Shown: positions 46,076-54,004 of the stretch, piece after piece
Position numbering within the stretch: position 1 is the first letter of the stretch
Layout: every line of letters starts with the position of its first letter
Assembly (NCBI GenBank): GCA_016795155.1
Contig: JAEUIE010000015.1
Coordinates: forward strand, 99,178-163,177
Length of the DNA: 64,000 bases
From: Planctomycetia bacterium
Lineage (GTDB): Bacteria; Planctomycetota; Planctomycetia; Gemmatales; HRBIN36
Direction of reading: 5' to 3'
The notes under the pieces: generated by a model
Databases searched by the model: none
Told to the model about the DNA's origin: nothing
The model's input: the letters and a program-made list of their open reading frames with translations, nothing else
Program-made: the position numbers and the translations under genes

Positions 46076-46185
46076 CGATCATCACCACTCTCCGTAATCA
46101 CGGCCCTTTTGCTCAGGGTCGTATTGCGTTGATGGCAGGGGTATTCCTTCCATGAGCACCTACCGCACCATGAAAGGAACCGTCC

Positions 46186-46704
46186 ATGATTCGAGCCAAC
46201 GTCGGCCTCAGTCGCAAGATTACCCGCGAGTACCAATCCACCGGCTACAGCATCAACATCGAGGGCGACGTAGCCGTGTCGGCAGACGATACCGAAGCTA
46301 CTCTCGCCAAAGTAGCCGAACTCTTCCACCTGGCTGAAGAAGCACTGAACGTCGAGATCGACCGCGATCAGGGCGAGCAAGCCATCGGGAATCGCGACAA
46401 ACCAACCGCGATCACGAAAACTAATATGAACGACCGCCATGCGGACGACGGGAATTCTTCACCTGCCAAGACCACTCAGGAACGGACTCCCATCAACGGC
46501 ACGGATGCCATCACCAACAAGCAGGCTCAATACCTGCTCATGCTGGGCAAGCGGCAGCGAATCTCCACGGCACAGATGGAAGACAAGATCGAACAACTGC
46601 TACGTCGCCGTTGCAGCGTCTACGATCTGACCAAGCGTGAAGCCGGTCAACTCATCGACACGCTGGCACCATCGACCAACGGTCGAACAGCCACCCGCCG
46701 TTAA
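46186..46704 (+). CDS. Phage-like hypothetical protein
   Basis: The product is 172 residues with AAGGA before the ATG. The N-terminal 60 residues form a compact beta/alpha unit (YSINIEGDVAVSADDTEATL); a polar low-complexity linker follows; the C-terminus ITNKQAQYLLMLGKRQRIST, then YDLTKREAGQLIDTL, is a short motif seen in phage and island proteins. It is placed between DUF932 and RecB-like genes, as in recombination cassettes. Possible single-stranded-DNA accessory protein (guess). Confidence 0.5.
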   Translation: MIRANVGLSRKITREYQSTGYSINIEGDVAVSADDTEATLAKVAELFHLAEEALNVEIDRDQGEQAIGNRDKPTAITKTNMNDRHADDGNSSPAKTTQERTPINGTDAITNKQAQYLLMLGKRQRISTAQMEDKIEQLLRRRCSVYDLTKREAGQLIDTLAPSTNGRTATRR

Positions 46705-46739
46705 CTTTCGATGTAAGACCAGTCAGGAGGATCACGCCC

Positions 46740-47567
46740 ATGAGCCGACCGCACTGGTCTTACTCACAAATCGCTTGTTTCCAGCGATGCCCACTCCAGT
46801 ACTACTTTCGATACATCGCAGGCATTCCACGAACTACGATCCCTGCCAACATGGTGCTGGGAACAGCAGTCCACGCCGGGTTGGCCACGTATCACCGTGC
46901 CATCATGCACGAGCATGAGATTCCGTTCTCCAAAGTGGAAACCACCTACCTCGACAGCTGGCAAACCCAGGCTGACAACAACCTCATCGAATACACACCC
47001 AAGCACACACGAGAGGAACTTCAAGAACTGGGGCTGACACTGCTTCGTCAGTATGCAGCCGAAGAGCCACCGACGAACGTCCGATCTGTCGAGAAGCCTC
47101 TCTACGTTCCCCTCCAGACAAGCACTGGCTACATCCTCGAAAAACCACTCCTCACCATCGCTGATCTCATCACCGATTCGGATGATGGGCTCGTCGTCAA
47201 CGAGTTCAAGACCAGTTCACGAACTTACAGCAACATGGAAGTCGAGCAGTCGCTCCAAGCAAGTTGCTACATCCACGCAGGGGAGGATACCTGGGCCCTG
47301 CCAACCTCAGTTCGGTTCATCATCTTCGTCAAAACCAAACAGCCGAAGATTCAAAGATTGGATACTATCCGTGATGCCAACAATTCCACTCGCGTGGGCG
47401 ACATCGTCCAAGGCATCGAGCGAGCCATCCGGGTTGATGCTTTCTATCCCAACGAATCGCCGATGAACTGTACCAGTTGTAGCTACCGCCAGCCGTGCCG
47501 GGAGTGGGGTAAACAAGAAGCTACCAAGCTCGAACTGCTCCAGTTCAGCACCAACGGATGCCACTGA
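46740..47567 (+). CDS. RecB-like PD-(D/E)XK exonuclease with Fe-S type cysteines
   Basis: The product is 275 residues. It starts WSYSQIACFQRCPLQYYFRY, the usual first helix of the RecB/Cas4-like family with the first Cys, and continues MVLGTAVHAGL. The nuclease core is ADLITDSDDGLVVNEFKTSS (Asp, Glu-x-Lys). A C-terminal CTSCSYRQPC completes the four-cysteine set typical of an iron-sulphur cluster. It most likely degrades DNA ends during recombination or replication. AGGAGG precedes the ATG. The next gene starts at its stop (TGATG). Confidence 0.85.
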   Translation: MSRPHWSYSQIACFQRCPLQYYFRYIAGIPRTTIPANMVLGTAVHAGLATYHRAIMHEHEIPFSKVETTYLDSWQTQADNNLIEYTPKHTREELQELGLTLLRQYAAEEPPTNVRSVEKPLYVPLQTSTGYILEKPLLTIADLITDSDDGLVVNEFKTSSRTYSNMEVEQSLQASCYIHAGEDTWALPTSVRFIIFVKTKQPKIQRLDTIRDANNSTRVGDIVQGIERAIRVDAFYPNESPMNCTSCSYRQPCREWGKQEATKLELLQFSTNGCH

Positions 47568-48445
47568 TGCTGACCGAACTCCATCAGAAGTCAGGCAATA
47601 TGTGCCAGCAGGCACGTGACGGACTGCAACGATGCCCGATGATCGCCCGCACAGACAGCGAAGACGTCATCACTGGTCATCTGGTCCATGCTCTCCGCCT
47701 GCTGAACCCAACCTGGTGGGTTCCTGACCTACTCAACCGTGGGTTACAGGCCCCCCGATTCCGTCGCCAGTACTTCCGCAACTTTAAAATCGAACCGTGG
47801 GTCAACAAGCCACGCTTCCCACGCAATCTTGTCCCCTGGAACGAGGGATCAACGCAGGTAGACTTCTGCATCACCTGGGAAAATCCCGCCACCACGATCT
47901 ACGTCGAGATGAAGTACGGCTCAGATCTTTCCAGCCGAACCTCGGGAAACTACGGCCAACACAACTATCCCGCTGACCAACTCATCCGCAACATCCGAGT
48001 CGGGCTCCTGGAGTGTGGCTACTTCACGACTGATGAACTCTTCAGTCAAACCACTCGCGACTTTGCCGTCCTTGTGATCAGTCCCCGAGAACATCACCAA
48101 CTGGTCACCAAGTACAGGAAAGATCAGCAACTCCTGAACTCCATACCTCATTCCGAGAAGATCACGTCACTTCCCATCAGGCCCTTTGTGGGTGAACTGA
48201 GCTATCTCGACTTCGTTCGTATCCTACGCCAACAGCAACCACAATTCACGAAAACCGAGAGGAAGGTAATCGACCAATTCGCCGACTACCTGGGCTTCAA
48301 ACAGTCCACCACACCTCAGTTCAGGTTGCCGACCGAGTATACCATCGACAAAGGTCAAATCAGCCTTCCCGTACTCCAAACACTCCCCGCCACAAATAGA
48401 AACGTTACCTCTGAAGAGAATCTCACCACGACGACGGGAATCTGA
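47567..48445 (+). CDS. Restriction-like nuclease-fold hypothetical protein
   Basis: The product is 292 residues from the ATG at 47567; an in-frame ATG at 47558 would add three residues. QVDFCITWENPATTIYVEMK combines an Asp with VEMK, a PD-(D/E)XK core, and the following YGSDLSSRT is consistent. The gene overlaps the RecB-like gene by TGATG, so the two probably function together. The family is not known to me, and no helicase or partner-binding motif is visible. Confidence 0.6.
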   Translation: MLTELHQKSGNMCQQARDGLQRCPMIARTDSEDVITGHLVHALRLLNPTWWVPDLLNRGLQAPRFRRQYFRNFKIEPWVNKPRFPRNLVPWNEGSTQVDFCITWENPATTIYVEMKYGSDLSSRTSGNYGQHNYPADQLIRNIRVGLLECGYFTTDELFSQTTRDFAVLVISPREHHQLVTKYRKDQQLLNSIPHSEKITSLPIRPFVGELSYLDFVRILRQQQPQFTKTERKVIDQFADYLGFKQSTTPQFRLPTEYTIDKGQISLPVLQTLPATNRNVTSEENLTTTTGI

Positions 48446-48455
48446 GGAGCTCAAC

Positions 48456-48680
48456 ATGCGAAGACGCTGGGCACCTAGCGACATCACCAGCCTGGTGACA
48501 CGATACACCAAGGAAGGCCCCAAGAAACTGGCCATCGAACTAGGCCGCAGTGTGAACGCGATCAGCAGCCAAGCTCGTCGTTATGGTCAAAAGACTCCTC
48601 GACGGGCCTATTCTCATGCCGACAGCACCATGTCATATGAAGACCTGCTCGGCCCTCAACCTCAACTGTCCCACAGCTGA
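48456..48680 (+). CDS. Small HTH protein (Myb/GcrA-like)
   Basis: The product is 74 residues. WAPSDITSLVTRYTKEGPKK and LAIELGRSVNAISSQARRYG form a compact helix-turn-helix of the Myb/GcrA-like type, with the W-initial helix and a basic recognition helix. GAGGAG is just upstream. It probably regulates island genes. The gene is 10 bases after the nuclease-fold gene and therefore in the same operon. Confidence 0.6.
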   Translation: MRRRWAPSDITSLVTRYTKEGPKKLAIELGRSVNAISSQARRYGQKTPRRAYSHADSTMSYEDLLGPQPQLSHS

Positions 48681-48772
48681 CAGTCACTGTCATTATCATC
48701 GCACGAGTATCAAGTAGCACAGGGAGCACGACTTCATGGTGAAGCGTATCGCTGCTGCGGACGCTCGTCGTG

Positions 48773-49192
48773 ATGAAACCCAAGAAGCGGCCTGAAACAG
48801 ATCGGCGTGTCCGTCAATCCGAGCGTCTGGCTCGCGTGATTCGCGTCTACCAACTCATCAACAGCAGAAACGGCCCCTGGAACCCCAAGACCATTGCCAA
48901 GGAAATCTGCTGTTCCGAGCGTACTGTCTATCGCGATCTTCAAGTCCTCTCAATGGCCGGAGTGCCGTGGTTCTTCGACGACATCTGTGATACCTACCGG
49001 GTAACTCCAGGCTTCAAGTTCCCAGGCCTGCCATCAGAACCCGAGAGTGTTCCATCAACTTCATCTGCTAGTGCATCCCTGATCAACGAAGCACGTACAG
49101 CTTCCAAGCAACTACTGGCCAGTGCCGAGCGAGCTTCCCAGGTGCTGCTGACTCTGACCAAACTCCTTGAGCAAACAGACAAGAGGAAATAA
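48773..49192 (+). CDS. HTH transcriptional regulator (HTH_11/DeoR-like)
   Basis: The product is 139 residues from the ATG at 48773; a GTG one codon earlier is also possible. LARVIRVYQLINSRNGPWNP and KTIAKEICCSERTVYRDLQV form an N-terminal winged-helix of the HTH_11/YafY type. The C-terminal half (SLINEARTASKQLLASAERA) is a helical, probably dimerising, segment and lacks the WYL domain of longer family members. Probable DNA-binding regulator of the island. Confidence 0.7.
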   Translation: MKPKKRPETDRRVRQSERLARVIRVYQLINSRNGPWNPKTIAKEICCSERTVYRDLQVLSMAGVPWFFDDICDTYRVTPGFKFPGLPSEPESVPSTSSASASLINEARTASKQLLASAERASQVLLTLTKLLEQTDKRK

Positions 49193-49286
49193 GCCCTTCT
49201 CCAGAAATCCTGACATACCACTGACCCACTGCTGTCAGTCAACTGAACTAGGCTCTCTCGCAACAATATTAGTGCGAGCAGAGTCA

Positions 49287-50144
49287 ATGGAACCGTCAGA
49301 CTATATCCAGCGTCGCCAACAACTATGGGCACGCAGAAAACAGAAGTCGCTCAGATCACGAACCAGTGACGACGATCACATCCGCGACAACTATGTAGTG
49401 GAACTGGGCGACAACCTCTTTGCCCCACTGATGCCTTTCAGCCGAGCAGAGTTTGAGCAAGGCGATGGCGGAGAACTTCACGCAGACCAACGTATCAGCA
49501 ACATGTACGCAGTTCATTCTTCATCAGCCATCTTCGCCAACTCTATCGAGTACTGGCGTCAGGCTGACAACCTCTCTGCCATCGCCAAAGCACTCAAGAT
49601 ACCCAGCACCCAGATCACCGGATTTCGGTTTGAAGCCAAGCACATTATCGATCCAAGCTTCGAACGAGCCCCCAACATCGATGGCTGTTTCTCCTACGAA
49701 TCTTCATCCAAGCTGAAAGCCATCGGCATCGAGTCCAAGTTCAGCGAACCATACTCCAACCGAGAAGTTACCCCACTCAACTCCAGGTACATCGAACTCC
49801 CCCAATGGGAACAACTACCAGCAACGCTGCAACTGGCACGCAAGCTTCACCAGGGAACAGCTGAGTTCAAGCACGTCGGGGCCTCTCAACTCATCAAGCA
49901 CATCCTGGGAATGGTAACAGCCTACGGTTGCAACGGATTCAGGCTGCTGTACCTGTGGTATGCCGTCCCTCATCCTGTCAGCCACACTCACGCGGAAGAG
50001 ATCGACCAGTTCAGCGAGTGTGTCACCGCTGATGGCATCAACTTCACCGCATTAACCTACCAAGACCTGTTCCTTCGCCTGGCACACCACGAACGAGGTC
50101 TACACCAGGCATATGTGGACTACCTCATCGAACGCTACCTCTAA
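49287..50144 (+). CDS. PD-(D/E)XK-like hypothetical protein
   Basis: The product is 285 residues from the ATG at 49287; an upstream in-frame ATG at 49167 would overlap the regulator gene. NIDGCFSYESSSKLKAIGIE followed by SKFSEPYSNREVTPLN has an Asp and Glu-x-Lys spaced as in a restriction-endonuclease-like fold of the PGN_0703 type. The C-terminal region is helical. I read it as a probable nuclease or a remnant of one; there is no recognised partner. Confidence 0.5.
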   Translation: MEPSDYIQRRQQLWARRKQKSLRSRTSDDDHIRDNYVVELGDNLFAPLMPFSRAEFEQGDGGELHADQRISNMYAVHSSSAIFANSIEYWRQADNLSAIAKALKIPSTQITGFRFEAKHIIDPSFERAPNIDGCFSYESSSKLKAIGIESKFSEPYSNREVTPLNSRYIELPQWEQLPATLQLARKLHQGTAEFKHVGASQLIKHILGMVTAYGCNGFRLLYLWYAVPHPVSHTHAEEIDQFSECVTADGINFTALTYQDLFLRLAHHERGLHQAYVDYLIERYL

Positions 50145-50182
50145 TCAGGTAACACCACCAACTCTCATCTATCAGGCTGATT

Positions 50183-50845
50183 ATGTCCATCTCCATCACA
50201 TGCAGCAGTTGCGGCTCCAAACTCCGTGCTCCAGACAAGACAGCAGGCCGATCCATTCTCTGCCCCAAGTGCAAAACTTCCTGTACTGTACCTAACGTCA
50301 ACAATCCCACTCCAGGTAATGCTGCCACTCCGCAACCAACCGTACCCGTTCAGTCATCACAAACCAAAGCACTGATACCATGTGAAACCTGTCAGAAGTC
50401 CATGGCAGTGACAGCGAATGCTTGCCCGGCCTGTGGTGCAGCAAACACCTGGGTTCACCCCGACATCGTCCGCTTCAATCAAGAGAAGCACAAACTCCAA
50501 CTCAAGGCACCAGCCCAAGTCTATACCTCGTCAACTTATGCGTTTGGCAACGCTACAGTCAAAAGACAGAAACAACAGAACATCGTCGGTGGCTGGAGCG
50601 TAATGGTCATCGGCATAGCCCCATTTCTGCTCTCGTACATCGGATTCTTCAAGAACCATCCCGATATGGTTCTCTACTCTCTTCTTTTCATCCCCCTGGG
50701 CATCGGGGTTCTGATCTACGCTGCGTTCCAGAAAGACCTTCCTGAAGACGTGAAGTTCGAAGTTCACCTCACAGAATCACCACCACGCTGGCAATCCAAC
50801 GACGACGAGTTCTGGAAGCCTGTTAAGGACTTCTTCGTGAAATGA
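50183..50845 (+). CDS. Zinc-ribbon membrane protein
   Basis: The product is 220 residues. Two zinc ribbons lie at the N-terminus (ITCSSCGSKLRAP with ILCPKCKTSC, then IPCETCQKSM with ACPACGAAN). Two membrane helices follow (MVIGIAPFLLSYIGFF and LYSLLFIPLGIGVLIYAAF), with a cytoplasmic tail. The layout could sense and act at the membrane, but no enzymatic motif is present. It is convergent with the repressor gene and ends 10 bases before its stop. Confidence 0.65.
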   Translation: MSISITCSSCGSKLRAPDKTAGRSILCPKCKTSCTVPNVNNPTPGNAATPQPTVPVQSSQTKALIPCETCQKSMAVTANACPACGAANTWVHPDIVRFNQEKHKLQLKAPAQVYTSSTYAFGNATVKRQKQQNIVGGWSVMVIGIAPFLLSYIGFFKNHPDMVLYSLLFIPLGIGVLIYAAFQKDLPEDVKFEVHLTESPPRWQSNDDEFWKPVKDFFVK

Positions 50846-50855
50846 CTAACCCACT

Positions 50856-51146
50856 CTACCTGTGAGCTCCGCCTGAAGGGTAAAGCTCATCAACATGGCA
50901 ACGGGGCTCTTCTTCCAAAGTCGGCTCAAGTTCTAGAAGCTCTCCTGGCTGACATTTGAAATACCGGCACAAAGCCTCAATGAATCGTGTGTTTGTTGTC
51001 ACACCTACACGTGGTGAAGCTAAACTCGACAATACCGACCCAGAAATTCCGGTGGTTTCGCTAACCTCACGCCAAGGGATAGCTCTCCGCTCCAATTCCT
51101 CTTTTTCTCTGATCAACTGAGCCACACGAAACCGAATTGGCATCAT
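50856..51146 (-). CDS. XRE/Cro-CI-type repressor
   Basis: The product is 96 residues and the only minus-strand gene of the island. IPWREVSETTGISGSVLSSL and NTRFIEALCRYFKCQPGELL make the five-helix HTH of the XRE family (Cro/CI). It is transcribed away from the excisionase gene, with a 247-base divergent region that contains repeated TAGGGCGG boxes. This is the usual position of an element's lysogeny-type repressor, and it probably controls xis-int transcription (inference). Confidence 0.75.
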   Translation of the reverse strand: MMPIRFRVAQLIREKEELERRAIPWREVSETTGISGSVLSSLASPRVGVTTNTRFIEALCRYFKCQPGELLELEPTLEEEPRCHVDELYPSGGAHR

Positions 51147-51150
51147 AATC

Positions 51151-51274
51151 TCCGCCTAGGGCGGAAATCACTTGCCAACACAAGGAACGCCGCCTATGCT
51201 ACGGATCATACAGTTCAAGCGAGTCCTCGGCCACAATTTCGGATGTACGAAAATAGATACCAAAGCTAGGGCGG
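51151..51274. promoter_or_regulatory. Candidate repressor operators between repressor and excisionase genes
   Basis: TCCGCC-TAG-GGCGGA (51151-51165) is a palindrome just 5 bases upstream of the repressor start, and CTAGGGCGG occurs in it and again at 51266-51274. A related CCGCCTA is present at 51190-51196 on the other strand. TGGGT-G-ACCCA, another palindrome, lies at 51324-51334 nearer the excisionase gene. The boxes are seen directly. Repressor binding is inference. Confidence 0.4.
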
Positions 51275-51393
51275 TATTGTGGCAGTGACTATGTGAAGAA
51301 CAGTTGTTGACGCGTGCTTTTCCTGGGTGACCCAACCAGGAGCCAATCGGACAGCAGCCTTATCGATGCAATGACCATCGAAGGAGCGTCCGT

Positions 51394-51759
51394 ATGAACA
51401 AGCGAGTCAGCAATCGTCCTACCTATTCAGCTCGCAGTCCACAAATCCATGTAGGACCGTGTGCACCATCGAAGCTACCCAAGAATGAAGAGGCGGGTAC
51501 TTCAGGGATGATGCTGTCAGTATCTCAAGCTCCCATCCTCCATGATTCGTCACTTGAGCAGAGCCCAGAACGCGTCCTGATTACCGTTGATGAAGTAGCA
51601 GCCATGCTGAGCCTATCAAAACGGACCATCTGGAGAATTTTGAGCCACGGAGAGATGCCTGAACCAATTCGCTTGGGGAAGAACGTCCGTTGGCGACTAT
51701 ACGAAGTTCAGCAATGGATCGTACAGGGTTGTCCCCGTCCTGAAAGGGGGAACCTCTAA
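51394..51759 (+). CDS. Excisionase/AlpA-type HTH protein
   Basis: The product is 121 residues. A poorly conserved N-terminal 60 residues precede a MerR-like winged helix: LITVDEVAAMLSLSKRTIWR followed by ILSHGEMPEPIRLGKNVRWR, the form used by excisionases and AlpA regulators. AAGGAG lies before the ATG. The stop overlaps the integrase start (TAATG), so it should be made together with the integrase. It probably directs the recombinase towards excision. Confidence 0.75.
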   Translation: MNKRVSNRPTYSARSPQIHVGPCAPSKLPKNEEAGTSGMMLSVSQAPILHDSSLEQSPERVLITVDEVAAMLSLSKRTIWRILSHGEMPEPIRLGKNVRWRLYEVQQWIVQGCPRPERGNL

Positions 51760-53111
51760 TGGCATCGATCTATCGCAAGGGTCGCGACAAAGGAAAGAAG
51801 AAGCGACCACCCTATTACATCGACTATGATGATCACCTAGGCAAGAGGCGTACCGTCAAAGGGCCAACCGACAAAGGGCAGGCTCATATCCTGGCTGGCA
51901 AACTCGAAAACGAAGCACTGCTACGGCGACGAGGGATCATTGATACAAGGCATGAAGAACTTGTTGAGCGGCAACGTTCTCAGATCGGGCAGCAGCTTCA
52001 AGAATTCGAGCAAAGCATAAAACGACGCAAACGTACCGCTAAGCATCAGCAACTACTAATGTCCAGAATTCGCAGAGTCGTCACTGGATGCGAATACGAA
52101 GTGATCGGAGACATTTCAGCCGAGCACGTCGAACAGTTCATCGACGAGTACTGTGATGAGAACGATTTAGGACCGAAGACCTATAACCATTACTGCCAGG
52201 CGTTCGAGCAATTCTGCCAATGGTTGACCAAAAGGGGACAGGTTGCCAGTAACCCCGTTCCTGGACTGCCACGCCGGAATTGCGAAGTAGACGTACGGAA
52301 GAAACGTCGAGCCCTGACGGAGGAAGAGTTTAGAAGGCTGGTGCAGTCGGCCATCACAAGCAACGAGACAATCCAAGGTTACGTAGGAGAGATGCGGGCG
52401 AATATCTACACGATGGCATACCTGACGGGGCTCAGGCGAAGTGAGCTGGCCAGCCTAACCCCAGCCAGTTTTGACCTCACTTCTGTTCAGCCGACGCTGA
52501 CTATCGAGGCCACCATTTCCAAACATCGCCGCACCGACAAACTACCACTACACCCTATTCTAAAAGAGATGCTCAGCGAGTGGGTGAAAGGACTTCCTCC
52601 CGACCAGCCGCTATTCCCCAAACTGAAGAACCGTCGCACCTGGTTGATGGTAAAGCTCGACTTAGAACGGGCGGGCATTCCTTACACCACGCCCGAGGGG
52701 GATGCGGACTTTCACGCAGCAGGCAGACACACGCATATCACCCAGCTCATTCGCAGCGGGGCGTCGCCTAGTGAGGCTATGAAACTGGCCCGTCATTCTG
52801 ATATTCAGATGACCATGCGGTACACCCACATCGGCCTAGCGGACCAGGCGAAAGCCCTCGCCGCACTCCCCGTACCTTGTCAGCACATTGTCAGCATTCC
52901 AGCCGTCTCTGAGTTACAATCGGTGTCTCAGCCTGTCGCTGGGACGCAACCAGATGGGTCTGGCAAAGGTGACGTAAAGCCAAGTGATTCAGCAACTTCT
53001 GACGCATCAATACAAGAAGGGGCACCAGTTGTCACTGATGCCCCAGAATGGAGGCGGCGGGAATCGAACCCGCGTCCCAAAGTACTGCTACCCTGCCCTC
53101 TACGTGTGTAG
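51759..53111 (+). CDS. Tyrosine site-specific recombinase (integrase), integrated form
   Basis: The product is 450 residues. An N-terminal arm-binding part and SAM-like domain (VEQFIDEYCDENDLGPKTYN) are followed by the catalytic domain: Arg226 in TGLRRSEL, Lys255 region, His319 and Arg323 in DFHAAGRHTHI (one residue more than the usual HxxR), His346 in ARHSD, Tyr355 in RYTH. The last codons are not integrase sequence: from about residue 431 (WRRRESN) the frame reads into the ssrA 3' end and stops at 53111. In the excised circle the frame would continue into the left-end ORF instead. It is coupled to the excisionase gene. Confidence 0.9.
   Translation: MASIYRKGRDKGKKKRPPYYIDYDDHLGKRRTVKGPTDKGQAHILAGKLENEALLRRRGIIDTRHEELVERQRSQIGQQLQEFEQSIKRRKRTAKHQQLLMSRIRRVVTGCEYEVIGDISAEHVEQFIDEYCDENDLGPKTYNHYCQAFEQFCQWLTKRGQVASNPVPGLPRRNCEVDVRKKRRALTEEEFRRLVQSAITSNETIQGYVGEMRANIYTMAYLTGLRRSELASLTPASFDLTSVQPTLTIEATISKHRRTDKLPLHPILKEMLSEWVKGLPPDQPLFPKLKNRRTWLMVKLDLERAGIPYTTPEGDADFHAAGRHTHITQLIRSGASPSEAMKLARHSDIQMTMRYTHIGLADQAKALAALPVPCQHIVSIPAVSELQSVSQPVAGTQPDGSGKGDVKPSDSATSDASIQEGAPVVTDAPEWRRRESNPRPKVLLPCPLRV
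53049..53068. repeat. Right attachment site core inside ssrA
   Basis: This is the second copy of TGGAGGCGGCGGGAATCGAA. It encodes, on the minus strand, the acceptor 3' strand and T-arm end of tmRNA. Integration therefore restores a complete ssrA. The integrase reading frame also passes through it, ending 43 bases further right. Confidence 0.92.
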
Positions 53112-53436
53112 CGCACTGAGTTACCGGGCTTTTACCCGATTCGTTCAAGAGAGGATGCCCAGTACGCAGGCAGCACTCTCTCTATTCGGCGGTGAAGTTT
53201 AGCGGGAGCCGCCTCCGACACGGCCTTGCGGCCTCAAGCTCCTGCGATCCTGACTTGGTGACTGAACTTCAGCTTCTTTCAGGCGAAGAGGCCAAGATCA
53301 GGGCTGCACTAATTAGGCAGCCAAAGCGAACTGCGTTTCTGCAGTTAAGTTTTGGTCAGCTATTTACGTGGCCAACTGACCAACCACGACACGCCAGCAT
53401 GATAACTAGTTACCCGGTCGAAACCTTTTCGCCCCC
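53049..53436 (-). ncRNA. ssrA: Transfer-messenger RNA
   Basis: The minus strand begins GGGGGCG, continues AAAAGGTTTCGACCGGG (the tmRNA hallmark), and ends with a T-arm GGTTCGATTCC and CGCCTCCA; the 7-bp acceptor pairs with one G-U, and CCA is not encoded. The tag frame at 53342-53313 starts at GCA and encodes AETQFALAA then TAA, giving an A-AETQFALAA tag, like other bacterial tags ending ALAA. It rescues stalled ribosomes with SmpB. The 3' end is the island's attachment site, so it is partly rebuilt from the island. Confidence 0.96.
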
Positions 53437-53445
53437 GGCATTCTT

Positions 53446-53473
53446 ATTATTCGTTTAAACCAGATTTTTACAA
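53446..53473 (-). promoter_or_regulatory. Candidate ssrA promoter
   Basis: On the minus strand TTGTAA (53473-53468) and AATAAT (53451-53446) are separated by 16 bases, close to sigma-70 consensus, and the -10 box ends 9 bases from the first base of tmRNA. The spacing and match are good for a housekeeping RNA gene. Activity is inferred. Confidence 0.55.
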
Positions 53474-53497
53474 GATATTCCCAATCAAGTGAGTTGT

Positions 53498-53592
53498 TTT
53501 CTCCTCCCTTTACCAAGGGGAGGCTGGGTGGGGTTAGGGTTGCGATTTCCCAAACCCCCTCCAACTCCTCCTTGTAAAGTGGGAGAGAAAAA
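53498..53592. repeat. Imperfect long palindrome, REP-like
   Basis: A pyrimidine-rich CTCCTCCCTTTAC near 53501 pairs imperfectly with GTAAAGTGGGAGAG near 53574-53587 across a body rich in GGGGAGG, GGGGTTAGGG and CCCCCT. The local CCTTTACCAAGG adds a nested hairpin. It resembles dispersed CCCTCCCC-type palindromic elements and the smaller hairpin at 26569. It lies between ssrA and tRNA-Gln and encodes no protein. Confidence 0.5.
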
Positions 53593-53696
53593 ATGCATTC
53601 AAAGTCGAGCTTGTCACTCATGCCCCAGGCCATTAAACTTCCAAGGTAGGTTTGGCGAACCTGGCATCATCCCAAGTGTCAGTTCGACAATGACCT

Positions 53697-53767
53697 TCGG
53701 GAATGGTGTAACGGTAGCACTGCAGATTCTGGATCTGCCTGTCTAGGTTCGAATCCTAGTTCCCGAA
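53697..53767 (+). tRNA. tRNA-Gln (anticodon CTG)
   Basis: TCGGGAA (53697-53703) pairs with TTCCCGA (53760-53766), followed by discriminator A. The anticodon arm GCAGA-TTCTGGA-TCTGC gives anticodon CTG, and the T arm CTAGG-TTCGAAT-CCTAG is perfect. It is 71 bases and CCA is not encoded. It reads CAG codons. It is 260 bases from ssrA and is not disturbed by the island. Confidence 0.93.
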
Positions 53768-53847
53768 TTGTCCTCGTCTCTGCACATCCAGCAGGGGCAT
53801 TTATGAAATTCTACGTTAACCAGCAATACTAACGATGCGTGTAATGG

Positions 53848-53877
53848 CACGGTTAGCGTGCGTACACGCAAACCGTG
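53848..53877. other. Strong intergenic hairpin downstream of tRNA-Gln
   Basis: CACGGTT-A-GCGTG-CGTA-CACGC-A-AACCGTG forms a stem of 12 pairs interrupted only by an A-A mismatch. It is 80 bases after the tRNA gene and 128 bases before the TPR gene, with no T tract. It may be a transcript end, a protein-binding site or a repeat element. Nothing else is seen in this gap. Confidence 0.45.
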
Positions 53878-54004
53878 GCACCCGAACCCTCTCCCCTGAC
53901 GCCTCACCCCTCAAACTTTCCGAACCTTTTTGGCCAATTGCTGTCACCATCCAGATTATTACTTCGACCGTATGGTGTGGTTAATCTTCCGAAAGTGAGT
54001 TCCC

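Larger units (their letters stand above)
27307..53068. mobile_element. Integrated defence island inserted at the 3' end of ssrA
   Basis: A 20-bp direct repeat bounds this segment, and its right copy is the terminal part of the tmRNA gene. A tyrosine recombinase and excisionase lie at the right end next to ssrA, the usual layout for tRNA/tmRNA-integrating elements. All genes run plus except a repressor. The segment contains replication-like, restriction, abortive-infection-like and nuclease genes but no structural phage or conjugation genes. Its base composition appears more GC-rich than the flanks, especially in hsdR. The unit length is about 25.74 kb counting one repeat copy. Confidence 0.9.

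Noticed and set aside
27307..53068. The island as a prophage
   Set aside because: No terminase, portal, capsid, tail or lysis gene could be seen. Phage-like genes are limited to DNA-processing and regulatory types.
53049..53111. C-terminal WRRRESNPRPKVLLPCPLRV of the integrase as a real protein feature
   Set aside because: This is translation of the antisense strand of the tmRNA 3' end. It is created by integration and is not a domain.
53697..53767. tRNA-Gln as the island's attachment site
   Set aside because: No copy of its sequence is found at 27307. The 20-bp repeat matches the ssrA end only.
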